64,000 nt of DNA. It comes from Polynucleobacter sp. 30F-ANTBAC. Lineage in GTDB: Bacteria > Pseudomonadota > Gammaproteobacteria > Burkholderiales > Burkholderiaceae. The stretch covers positions 620,001-684,000 of the forward strand of contig NZ_JACVON010000002.1 of NCBI RefSeq assembly GCF_018882385.1, given 5' to 3'. Below are positions 8,362-16,857 of this stretch, one piece after another. The notes under the pieces are model-generated. The model searched no databases, was not told the origin of the DNA, and saw nothing but the letters and a program-made list of their open reading frames with translations. Numbering within the stretch: position 1 is the first letter of the stretch; every line of letters starts with the position of its first letter. A program made the position numbers and the translations under genes.

Positions 8362-11280
8362 ATGGGTTTAAAAATGATCTTAAAAAAAACTATCGCAGTC
8401 TGCCTAACTTCTTCATTAATAGGTTCTTCTTTTGCAAACGTTGTCTTAGTTGATAAAGAACTTAAAACTTCTCCAACTGATGAGAGTGTGAAAGTAATTG
8501 CCACAGAAAAAGAACTGCCTGAAAAGATTGTAAGTATTAAGGCAAATTTAGAAGAAGATATTACAAGCGGATTTGATCAAAAAAATAGTATCGAATCTGC
8601 AGGTAGATATTTACAGCTACCCAAATATAAAGAAAATGAAATTTCTGATTTTATTGATGATGTGATCTCAGAGCTGGAACTAAAAAAGGGGTACAAAAAG
8701 TCACCACTATCCTTAAATAATATGAAGTTGCCTCACCAAAATTTACTGTTACTTGCTAGCGCTAAAAAACTAACAAAAAATGGTTACAGTGAAATTTATT
8801 TTGGATATTTACCAAGAGAGAGGAGATTGCCCCTTCTATGGATTCATGGCGTTGAGAAAAATAATCAAACTATTAAAGTTAATCCTGATTCAAATGCAGC
8901 CATTTTAGATCCAATAATTAATTCAGTTTTTTCTGAAACTAAAAAGATGAAGAAAAATATTGGATTAAGTGAATTGGTTCCAAAGATTATTAATTTGTCA
9001 TATACGGATGCTGACTCTGCCCTGTTCTTGCTAAGATCTATGGGGTATTCCGTTATTACTGACACTGATAAGCTTGCAGTTGATGATTCATTTAAGGCTG
9101 ATGTGGAGAAGCTACAAACTCCTGGAACAGCTGCCATTATTGAAACGGTTGTAGAAAGCCAATCAGACTCAAAAAAATCTTCTGAGGAGGGTTCGGATGA
9201 AGAGGAAGGTGGCTCAGGTGGCTTTGGTGGCTTTGGGGGCTTTGGGGGTGGTGGGGGTGGAGCATCAAAAACAAAGAAAAGTGCTGTAAAAAATTTACCA
9301 TCATCTATTGCCTATGACAAATTACCTTTGATCGTGAAAGTTCCGCCACCTGATAACCATAGTATGGGGTTGGTTGGAGCGCCGCTTCCAAGCCAAGGAT
9401 CAGATGGTGGTTTTGGTGGGGGTGGTTTTGGTTCTGGTTCTGGATCTGGAGCAGAGCAACAGGGTAATAAGGGAGGGGCAATACCTAACAATGCCAATCA
9501 ATTAGCAAGTCCAGTATCCGGTGGCAGTGGTACACAAATCATGATCATGCATCACCCAAGTAATATTTTCCAGTATTCAGAGGTTAAAAAGGTGCTAGAT
9601 CAAGTAATTGATAAGCCGGTGAAACAAGTTTACGTTGAAGGACTGATTCTGGAAATTAGCAAAAAGGCTATATCAGAGTTAGGTGTTCAGTGGGGCAACC
9701 AATCTGGAAAAAGTAAATTTACATTGGGGACGCTCAATCAACTTAGTGCCGGGGTAAATACGCCTGCAGGGCAATTTATTTTTGATAGTACGGCAACTGC
9801 CACTCAGCAATTTATGGCAAAAATAAATGCACTAATTGATGAAGATAAAGCAGAGGTCTTGTCCCGACCAAGTATATTAACTTTAGATAATAGGCAGGCT
9901 GTTATTCGCGTTGGAACTGATATTCCTATTGCAACCAGTATTGATGCGCCCTCATCTGGTGGTGCATCACGTGTGGCCTTTAGTTTTAGTTATCAACCAA
10001 CCGGTATTCTTTTAAATATCAGGCCAAAAATTTCGGATGATCAAAAAGAAGTAAGCATGATTATTGATGCAACTGTATCTGATAGGGTGCCAGGTGCTGA
10101 TTTAAGAATCACTGATACAAATGGCGCAACATTAGCATCAGCGCCTACGATAAGCACTCGAAAGATTCAAACATACGCTCGAATATATAACAATAATCCA
10201 TTAATTATTGGCGGACTTGTTAATAAAACATCAATCAAAGGCGAAAGTAAAGTTCCTCTGTTGGGTGATATTCCTTTGCTTGGCAATTTATTTGGTTATA
10301 AGAGTGATGCTGAAGATAAAACAGAAGTAATCATTGTGCTAACGCCAACTGTTTTAACGGAAGAATATCGAGCCACAAAAGCTCAGTATCCCAAAGATGA
10401 CAATCGTTTTGATCAGTTTGGAACGCAATTGTTTAGGGAATCATATCGAATTAGGGCGGAGGATCTAATAGATAGTCAATATATTAGGGCAAATCAACGT
10501 TTAGTTAAGTATAGAAATTTGGTCAATATTGCAATTAAGAATAATCCATCGTTAACAAAGCAATATCCTTTCAGTCAATTACAAGGAACAAAAGTTCCTG
10601 GTGAGTTCATATTTGTAACTGGAATGATGTCTAGGATGCTCGAAAGATTAAATGCGCATCAGAATGTAAATATCGATAAATTAATGTTTTTTGAGAGCTC
10701 GAAATCAAATTCATACAGCTCAATTTCAATTGGAGATATCCTAAAAAGGTATGGTGATGGAAAGTCACATGAAAGTTTCTTTTCAAAAAATAGTAATAAA
10801 GCTTTAGTTTTAACGTTTAAATATGCAAGAGATTCAAAAGATCCAGGTGCTTGGGCTCAAGAGCCCAAAGCCGAAGTCAAGTTAGTCGACTGTGTTAATC
10901 GGGAGCAATGGAAAAGTCTTGTATGGGAAGCCAATCAGCCGGTTAATGGTCAGCAAAATTCTTACAGCATAGTGATACATCATCCAGATGATTTAGAGCG
11001 ACTTAAGTTGGCAATTACTACAAAAAATACAGTATTAGCCAATGGAAATGAGCAAAATATTATTTTTGATAATTTCCTCCCTGGCAGAATGATTGCAATG
11101 CAGGAGGTTTCACCGTCATGGGAAAGAATGCTTGAAGCCAGTGTGGCCAGATACTACTTTTATTCACTACACTACTATGGGGCCTTTACAAATGCTCTTG
11201 AAAAGACATTGCAAGATGTTGAAACAAAATTAAGTAATCCGGAATTTGAAAAGTTATTGGTTGATAAAAAATTTAATTAA
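8362..11280 (+). CDS. Stand-alone outer-membrane secretin with long C-terminal extension
   Basis: A secretin-family (GspD/PilQ/MshL-like) pore protein of 972 residues. A signal peptide (about 1-25, MILKKTIAVCLTSSLIGSSFA) precedes an N-terminal region with a ring-building-like segment (about 210-260). Two Gly-rich stretches (about 278-300 and 346-366) lead to the secretin core (about 393-667) with DRVPGAD-like, GGL and VPLLGDIPLLGNLFG motifs. After the core come ~300 residues unlike ordinary secretin S-domains. I chose ATG 8362 because the signal peptide starts there; GTG 8302 or ATG 8374 are alternatives. No ATPase, platform or pilin gene is nearby. Confidence 0.85.
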   Translation: MGLKMILKKTIAVCLTSSLIGSSFANVVLVDKELKTSPTDESVKVIATEKELPEKIVSIKANLEEDITSGFDQKNSIESAGRYLQLPKYKENEISDFIDDVISELELKKGYKKSPLSLNNMKLPHQNLLLLASAKKLTKNGYSEIYFGYLPRERRLPLLWIHGVEKNNQTIKVNPDSNAAILDPIINSVFSETKKMKKNIGLSELVPKIINLSYTDADSALFLLRSMGYSVITDTDKLAVDDSFKADVEKLQTPGTAAIIETVVESQSDSKKSSEEGSDEEEGGSGGFGGFGGFGGGGGGASKTKKSAVKNLPSSIAYDKLPLIVKVPPPDNHSMGLVGAPLPSQGSDGGFGGGGFGSGSGSGAEQQGNKGGAIPNNANQLASPVSGGSGTQIMIMHHPSNIFQYSEVKKVLDQVIDKPVKQVYVEGLILEISKKAISELGVQWGNQSGKSKFTLGTLNQLSAGVNTPAGQFIFDSTATATQQFMAKINALIDEDKAEVLSRPSILTLDNRQAVIRVGTDIPIATSIDAPSSGGASRVAFSFSYQPTGILLNIRPKISDDQKEVSMIIDATVSDRVPGADLRITDTNGATLASAPTISTRKIQTYARIYNNNPLIIGGLVNKTSIKGESKVPLLGDIPLLGNLFGYKSDAEDKTEVIIVLTPTVLTEEYRATKAQYPKDDNRFDQFGTQLFRESYRIRAEDLIDSQYIRANQRLVKYRNLVNIAIKNNPSLTKQYPFSQLQGTKVPGEFIFVTGMMSRMLERLNAHQNVNIDKLMFFESSKSNSYSSISIGDILKRYGDGKSHESFFSKNSNKALVLTFKYARDSKDPGAWAQEPKAEVKLVDCVNREQWKSLVWEANQPVNGQQNSYSIVIHHPDDLERLKLAITTKNTVLANGNEQNIIFDNFLPGRMIAMQEVSPSWERMLEASVARYYFYSLHYYGAFTNALEKTLQDVETKLSNPEFEKLLVDKKFN

Positions 11281-11796
11281 TTGACAGTTTGCGTAGATAT
11301 CGCTTCCACCGTTTACTTTCTCGAAATCAAAGTGTTCGGTGAGAACGCGGGCTATGCCTTTGCTGCTAACTATTAGAGTTGTATTTAAATTATGGCATTC
11401 AATCTCTTTAATTTGATTGATGAAATCTATAACTCTTTCCTGAAAAGTGAAATTATCTTCAACTTCATATTCGGTTGGCGGATTTCTAAGGATTTCTTGC
11501 GTAGCATTTATATCTAAAAAATTTAATTTACCCAGTGACCTTTCTTTTATTCGGTCATCAGTACTAATAATTGGATTTGTATTTAGTTGTTGAGCAATAA
11601 ATTCTGCAGTAGACGTTGTTCTAATTAGAGGACTGGTATAAATTTTTGAGATTGAGGCCTTTTTAATTTCATAAAGAGAATCTTCGATATATTTTTGAAA
11701 ATCTTCAATTAACGGTAAATCAACATCACCACCACAACGAATGTTTTTTATGTTGTTAATTGTCGGCGCGTGTCTTATGAAATAAAAATGACTCAT
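11254..11796 (-). CDS. Histidine-phosphatase-superfamily protein, second catalytic His missing
   Basis: A 180-residue phosphoglycerate-mutase-like protein. It keeps the first active-site motif as FIRHAPT (RHG becomes RHA), the SPLIRTTSTA arginine and an acidic residue in KERSLGKL. Where the family has the second catalytic His (VSHGG), it reads VSSKGIARVL: His is replaced by Ser, so normal phosphohistidine chemistry is doubtful. It is the last gene of a three-gene operon; its ATG directly follows the upstream stop (TAAATG). Its 3' end overlaps the convergent secretin gene by 27 bases. Confidence 0.8.
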   Translation of the reverse strand: MSHFYFIRHAPTINNIKNIRCGGDVDLPLIEDFQKYIEDSLYEIKKASISKIYTSPLIRTTSTAEFIAQQLNTNPIISTDDRIKERSLGKLNFLDINATQEILRNPPTEYEVEDNFTFQERVIDFINQIKEIECHNLNTTLIVSSKGIARVLTEHFDFEKVNGGSDIYANCQLIKFFINQ

Positions 11797-12795
11797 TTAA
11801 CTACTTGAATGTATGGTGATAAAGTTGAAAAGACTTAAGGGTGGAATTCTGTTTAATGATTTTGCAGTATCCATATTAACGTTGTAAGAGAATTTGCTCA
11901 GTGTGTCGATGTTAATGTCACTCGCTCTGATATTTTCATATAGTATTTTCCCAGCTTTGAAGCCTGCGTAGTCGCCGACGTTATAGTATTTGCTAAATAA
12001 TCCAGTCAAAGCCCCTGCATCCATTAGTTGCTCGGTTGAAGCAAATGTGGCTATCTTTTCTTGATGAGCAAATGGAATAATCTTTTCTTTTGCCTGAGTT
12101 CCCAAAAATGAGTCTGGTGGGAGGTAAAGCCACTCTGCACCATTCAATTTCATCTTTAGAATTAGCTGCTCATAACCGTCGCTTGTTGGTTTGCCGTTAT
12201 CAAGATTGAAACTATAGTCAATTAGTTGAAATTTAAATTCTTTAGCTAAAGTTTTTAATTCATTTAGCGTGCTGATTGAGTTTTGCTCTGTGCTTGTGTA
12301 AAGGAACCCTAATTTTTTAAAATCTTTATATGCTTTTATAGCGGATATTTGGGATCTAAGTGACGCCATGTGGGAAACACCGGTTAAATTTTTTCTTCCA
12401 TGATTCGATGTATTGGAGACTATCTTGGATTCAACTGGAGATGAAACTAAAGCAAAAACTACTGGAATATCATTAATATGAGTCGAAGTTATATTGTTAA
12501 ATGTTCCGACAAGAGCAATTGTTGTGCTGGTCCCCCAAGCGAGAATAAGATCTGGCTTGATTTGTTTGATCTCAGATATTATGTCCGCCATTTTATTGAC
12601 GTCTCTTCCTAGATCTCTGGTTTCAAACTGAACAGGCAGTTTATTTTTTTCAAAATAATCTTTAAAACCTTGTTCAACTTGAGTATCTCCTCTGTAGGTG
12701 ATGATCAGAATTTTTTTATTTTTCTGAGCCGCTGATACTGCATTGGTAATACCTGCTAATGTGGTGAATAGAATAAAGTTGCGTCTTGAAATCAT
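11797..12795 (-). CDS. Tat-exported ABC-type substrate-binding protein (PF04392-like)
   Basis: A periplasmic two-lobe binding protein of 332 residues, like the ABC_sub_bind (YtrB/TrpX-type) family: KKILIITYRGDTQVEQGF opens lobe 1, then PDLILAWGTSTTIALVGTF, PVVFALVSSP and the GFLYTSTEQNS hinge region. The start ATG 12795 is preferred over an upstream in-frame ATG at 12840. It has GAGGGG five bases ahead and opens a twin-arginine signal (SRRNFILF, cleavage after VSA). No permease or ATPase gene is linked, so a sensory rather than transport role is plausible. Confidence 0.82.
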   Translation of the reverse strand: MISRRNFILFTTLAGITNAVSAAQKNKKILIITYRGDTQVEQGFKDYFEKNKLPVQFETRDLGRDVNKMADIISEIKQIKPDLILAWGTSTTIALVGTFNNITSTHINDIPVVFALVSSPVESKIVSNTSNHGRKNLTGVSHMASLRSQISAIKAYKDFKKLGFLYTSTEQNSISTLNELKTLAKEFKFQLIDYSFNLDNGKPTSDGYEQLILKMKLNGAEWLYLPPDSFLGTQAKEKIIPFAHQEKIATFASTEQLMDAGALTGLFSKYYNVGDYAGFKAGKILYENIRASDINIDTLSKFSYNVNMDTAKSLNRIPPLSLFNFITIHSSS

Positions 12796-12802
12796 ATGCC
12801 CC

Positions 12803-13726
12803 TCATATTTTTTGTTGGAGATAAAATTTAGTAATGGCATTAATTTGATCGTTAGTGGTTAATGATGGTGTGTGACCAGCATTCATTACCTTAAACAAGC
12901 TAATACTTTTACTTGTTAACATTTTTTTAACAGTGCTATTCGTTAAAGCATCGCTGAGTGCGCCTCTTATGAGCAGGATTGGGTGATATAAACTATTCCA
13001 TTCTGCCCATTGCTCTAATTTTTTGCTCGCATATTTTTTATATGCAAGCATTGCTCTTGGATCATGTTTATAAATTCTACCTATTTCATTCTCTGACCAT
13101 TTTGTTAGGTGATAAGCATTAAACAAAAGAATATCTTTATCTTCTATGCCATCGTTTTTTTGAGATGCGCCGACTTTTCGTTCAAGGTCTGAGAATTCTC
13201 TAAAAACATAGTGCTTGGCAAGCACAGTACTTCTTCGCTTTCTTCTCGATGGAGACATTTCAGGGCCAATATCATTTAGCACAATAGTTTTGACTTTTTT
13301 TGGATTTTGGCTTGCGAACGATAATGCAATTGTTCCGCCAAGGGATGAGCCTATTAAATGCGCACTTTTTTTATTTAGGTGCTTCATGAGTTGGCTAAGT
13401 TGGCTAATTGCTTGATCAGGTGTGTAATCTTCAAGTTCCTCGAGCCAACCTGAATCGCCTCTACCTGCCCAATCCATGGCTATTACATGATAGTTCTGTT
13501 GTAATTCTTGGGCTAAAAATGCAAAACGCATTGCAGAGTTGGCGACTCCACCCATGCAAATGATGGTTTCATTTTTACTGTTTCCCCACTCAAAGTAATT
13601 GATTGGAGTGGACTTTTTTTTAATGCTATCCGTATAAGTAAATAATCTCTTAATTGGGGTGGGCGCAAGTTTTTTATTTACTCTGGCAACTGCTAATTCT
13701 AGTTTTTCCCAATGCATATCTATCAT
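12803..13726 (-). CDS. Alpha/beta hydrolase
   Basis: A 307-residue alpha/beta-fold hydrolase: oxyanion region ICMGGVANSAMRF, DWAGRGDSG, nucleophile elbow GSSLGGT, acid in RGALSDALT and His in NAGHTPSL, so the Ser-Asp-His triad is complete. There is no signal peptide, so it is cytoplasmic. The substrate is unknown; the fold is shared by esterases, epoxide hydrolases and C-C hydrolases. It is the first gene of the operon with the binding protein (7-base gap) and the degenerate phosphatase, and is divergent from the sensor-MFS gene. Confidence 0.85.
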   Translation of the reverse strand: MIDMHWEKLELAVARVNKKLAPTPIKRLFTYTDSIKKKSTPINYFEWGNSKNETIICMGGVANSAMRFAFLAQELQQNYHVIAMDWAGRGDSGWLEELEDYTPDQAISQLSQLMKHLNKKSAHLIGSSLGGTIALSFASQNPKKVKTIVLNDIGPEMSPSRRKRRSTVLAKHYVFREFSDLERKVGASQKNDGIEDKDILLFNAYHLTKWSENEIGRIYKHDPRAMLAYKKYASKKLEQWAEWNSLYHPILLIRGALSDALTNSTVKKMLTSKSISLFKVMNAGHTPSLTTNDQINAITKFYLQQKI

Positions 13727-13838
13727 TTACTATTTAATTCTTAATCTTTACACGATTACCTTTCTGAAACTTGCAAATTCTTGCTTAGATTCTTCTATTT
13801 AATCCAATATTATTGGGCAAAATACAAAAGCTGAATTT
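13727..13838. promoter_or_regulatory. Divergent control region with TTTGCAAG-type motif
   Basis: A 112-base A/T-rich spacer between the hydrolase operon (minus) and the sensor-MFS gene (plus). CTTGCAAATTCTTGC lies at 13770-13784, two TTGC half-sites exactly 10 bases apart, a spacing typical of OmpR-family tandem sites. The same CTTGCAAATTC occurs on the minus strand in the region before the kinase gene. Assignment to the linked regulator is inference. Confidence 0.4.
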
Positions 13839-16163
13839 ATGAAAAAAACTAAAAATTACTTACTGAAGTATGTTTTGTTAACAGCAGCAATATTACTGTT
13901 TTCAATTACATTTGCCTTGGGCCTGAATTATTTTAAATTTCAGAGGTCTGTAACTAATTTATCTAATGAACGTTTTGTCATTAACGTCGCTGAGATGAAA
14001 AAGCAGGCTGAACAGTCATTGAGTCTTGGTTTTGATATATCTAATTTACCAATTGCTGATAGTGATTTAGCGGAAATTAAAGAATCTGATAGTCTGGTCA
14101 CGGGAGTTTTAATTCTTGGATCAAAAGCCCAAACCTTAAGGTCTTCAAATAAGGACCTAGATAAAATTTCAGGTGAACTTGAGAGAAAAGTTTTAAGTCA
14201 GGCTAACGTAAATAAAAAATCTCCTTTTTTTATTTCTGATGGTGACTCACGTTTGGTTGGTCAGGCCATTGTTAACTCTTATGACGAGGTTGTAGCTGTT
14301 GCTTTATTAAGTTACTCATCATCACTTTTAACTCAAATTTCTAATAACATGTTGCTTCAGACCTTGCCGGTTGGCGGGGTTGCTTTTTTTATTGCAATGT
14401 TAGTTTGTACATTATTTTTCTATTTATATATTTCCAGGAATGGCGAGCCCAAGAAGTTAACTGTGAATATTATTATGGGATTGGCCTTGCTGTTCGTAAG
14501 TGGCCCTCTCACCTATGAGTCATATAGTATTTTTTCTAAAGAAGTTCCTAAGGAGCTTGTTAAATGGGGGCAAGCTTTCGGTAAAACTGAAGTAAGTCTT
14601 ATTGGAAAGGCAGTCAATGAGGGAGGGTTAAGTTTGTCCCAGCTGGTTGGCGTTAAGGAGCATTTTGAGAATCAATTGGCTCAAAATTCAAACTTAGAAG
14701 GTTTAAAGATTGTTGATAAGAATAATAAGCAATTATTCCTATCGGGGGTTGATGGCACTCAGTCTACTTCTGTATCAATTAAATCTCAAGAAGGGGTTGA
14801 AGTTGGGAAAGTAGTGACATCATTGAATCCAAATCTTGCAACTCAATTAATTTCAGAAAATATTCAAGATCTTATGATTGTCTTGCTTGTCATTTTATTT
14901 ATCTCCAGTGAAGTTATGGCGATGGCTAATATTGGTAAAGCTTCTCATGAGAATAACAACGATGCCCTTAGGAAAATTCGTGCGCCAGCATTCCTTATAT
15001 TTTTAGCTGAAGAATTTACTAGAACTGTCATGCCTACAATTAGTCAGGAAATGTCTAATTTAAGTTATGGGTATTCGACAAGCTTATTAATTAGCTTGCC
15101 TATCGTCGTGTTCATGACAGTTGTTGCATTTGGGCAGCCCTTGAGTTCAGGGATTATTGCAAAATTTGGACGACAAAAGACCTTAGTCTTTGGTGTGATA
15201 TTGTCTAGTTGCGGGTTTTTAACAGCAGCTTTGGCAAGCAATTTTGAGACATTGATCATAGCGAGAGTGATAGGGGGAATATCTTATGCGCTCTTATTTA
15301 TATCTGTCCAAGATCACATCATTCAAAATACAACTAAGGTTGATAGGGCAATAGGATTTGCGCTGCTTGTAGGAACAATCATGGTTGCAACAGTTTGCGG
15401 CCCATCTCTCGGTGGAATTATTGCGGATAATTTCGGTAATAGAGTGCCTTTTGGTGTTGCTGCCATCCTTTGTTTATCTTCCTTGATATGGTTGATACCT
15501 ATGGCTAATGTGATGACTGTACAACCGCAAAATTCAATTATGACGGCATACAAAGCATTAGCAGCATTGAAAACACCTGGATTTAGTGCGATTTGTTTTC
15601 TAAATGCCATACCGGCCAAAATGATCTTGGCAGGGGTTTGCTTTTATTTGGTTCCTATGTTTGTTGCAACACTAGGAAAGAATCAAGCTTTTACTGGTCG
15701 ATTATTAATGATTTATGCCGTCATTATGGTGTTGTTGGTTCCTCTCGCTGCAAAATTTGCAAATACATATAAGCGGCAGGTTCTTTTTATGAATTTGGGC
15801 GCTATATTTTCAGGTATTGGATTGATTTATCTAGGTCTCTCTACAGACATATGGGCACTTGTAATTTGTATTGTGTTTATTGGATTAGGGCAAGCAATGA
15901 GTATCAGTTCTCAAAGCAGTCTTGTAGCTCAAGTAGTTGATGAAGGGTTAATTAGAAAACACTCCGAATCAGGTATTTATGGAGCGTACCGATTCAATGA
16001 GCGATTAGGTAATGCCTTTGGTCCAATTCTGGCAGCCACACTTATCGTTAGCCTAGGATATCAAAGTACATTTTTAGTTTTTGGTGTGATCTCTTTAATT
16101 GCAACCATACTTGGATATTTCATCTTATTGAAAAATCAACAAAAATTAGAATTAATTAATTAA
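13839..16163 (+). CDS. MFS transporter fused to two periplasmic sensor-like domains
   Basis: A 774-residue protein, far longer than a usual ~400-residue MFS carrier. The order is: TM (about 9-30), periplasmic domain (about 33-170), TM (about 174-197), TM (about 205-225), second periplasmic domain (about 226-342), TM (about 343-363), then an MFS core (about 378-770). The core has the loop 2-3 signature as GIIAKFGRQKTLVFG and about 12 helices. The N-terminal half looks like Cache-type extracellular sensing modules, but I cannot name a family. It is divergent from the hydrolase operon; its end overlaps the response regulator gene by 8 bases. Confidence 0.85.
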   Translation: MKKTKNYLLKYVLLTAAILLFSITFALGLNYFKFQRSVTNLSNERFVINVAEMKKQAEQSLSLGFDISNLPIADSDLAEIKESDSLVTGVLILGSKAQTLRSSNKDLDKISGELERKVLSQANVNKKSPFFISDGDSRLVGQAIVNSYDEVVAVALLSYSSSLLTQISNNMLLQTLPVGGVAFFIAMLVCTLFFYLYISRNGEPKKLTVNIIMGLALLFVSGPLTYESYSIFSKEVPKELVKWGQAFGKTEVSLIGKAVNEGGLSLSQLVGVKEHFENQLAQNSNLEGLKIVDKNNKQLFLSGVDGTQSTSVSIKSQEGVEVGKVVTSLNPNLATQLISENIQDLMIVLLVILFISSEVMAMANIGKASHENNNDALRKIRAPAFLIFLAEEFTRTVMPTISQEMSNLSYGYSTSLLISLPIVVFMTVVAFGQPLSSGIIAKFGRQKTLVFGVILSSCGFLTAALASNFETLIIARVIGGISYALLFISVQDHIIQNTTKVDRAIGFALLVGTIMVATVCGPSLGGIIADNFGNRVPFGVAAILCLSSLIWLIPMANVMTVQPQNSIMTAYKALAALKTPGFSAICFLNAIPAKMILAGVCFYLVPMFVATLGKNQAFTGRLLMIYAVIMVLLVPLAAKFANTYKRQVLFMNLGAIFSGIGLIYLGLSTDIWALVICIVFIGLGQAMSISSQSSLVAQVVDEGLIRKHSESGIYGAYRFNERLGNAFGPILAATLIVSLGYQSTFLVFGVISLIATILGYFILLKNQQKLELIN

Positions 16164-16857
16164 TTTTAACTTCAAGGGAAATGCAAAGTTGATAGCCTTT
16201 CCCCCAAATTGCTTTGATAGTTTCTGCGCCAGATAATTCATGGTGGTTTTTGAGTTTTGATCTAAGTCTTGAAATCGTGACTTCAATTTTTTCTTTGGTT
16301 ATTTCGGGATCTCCTAGATCTGATTTTAGTTTTTCTGTCTCAATCTGATGGCTTGGAGCTATTGCTAAGATCCTAAGAATGTTGCATTCTGACCAAGTTA
16401 ATTTAATTGGCGTACCCATTTTCGTGATAAGTTTTAAAGATTTTGTATCGAGAACATGACAATTTTTCGCCTTTTCACGATCTGTAACTAGCCTTTGTAG
16501 CAAGTTATTAGCGGCAAAAATAAGTTCTTTTGCTCTTGCTGGTTTTGTGATGTAAATATCTGCACCCGCCTCATAACCTTCAATTTTATTACTGCTAGTA
16601 ATCCTGGCGGTGAGAATAATGACCCCAATAGAAGGGTATGCAGCCTTCACCCTCTTTAATATGTCTATCCCATCCTCGCCTGGAAGGTTTAAATCAAGAA
16701 TAATTAACTTAATATCTTGATGCCTCATAATGTAATCAAGTTCCTCGCCGCAATCAGCGAGGTATACCTCCCAATCAGATTGAGAAAATACCAACTCTAG
16801 TTCTGAAGCTAGAGTTTGATTGTCTTCAACGATGGCTAATTTAAACTGATCACTCAT
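16156..16857 (-). CDS. OmpR-family response regulator
   Basis: A 233-residue two-domain regulator. The receiver (about 5-120) has the acidic pair ED, the phospho-acceptor Asp in LIILDLNLPGEDG, Thr in LTAR and Lys in ITKPAR. The C-terminal winged helix (about 135-230) has LTWSECNILRIL and GKGYQL as in OmpR/PhoB DNA-binding domains. Its start overlaps the kinase stop (ATGA, 4 bases), so the two are translationally coupled with the kinase first. The likely targets are the flanking promoters that share TTTGCAAG (inference). Confidence 0.93.
   Translation of the reverse strand: MSDQFKLAIVEDNQTLASELELVFSQSDWEVYLADCGEELDYIMRHQDIKLIILDLNLPGEDGIDILKRVKAAYPSIGVIILTARITSSNKIEGYEAGADIYITKPARAKELIFAANNLLQRLVTDREKAKNCHVLDTKSLKLITKMGTPIKLTWSECNILRILAIAPSHQIETEKLKSDLGDPEITKEKIEVTISRLRSKLKNHHELSGAETIKAIWGKGYQLCISLEVKIN

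Noticed and set aside
9215..9260. GGTGGCTTTGGG repeats as a tandem DNA repeat or CRISPR-like element
   Set aside because: They are short in-frame repeats encoding a Gly-Phe-Gly linker of the secretin, not an array with spacers.
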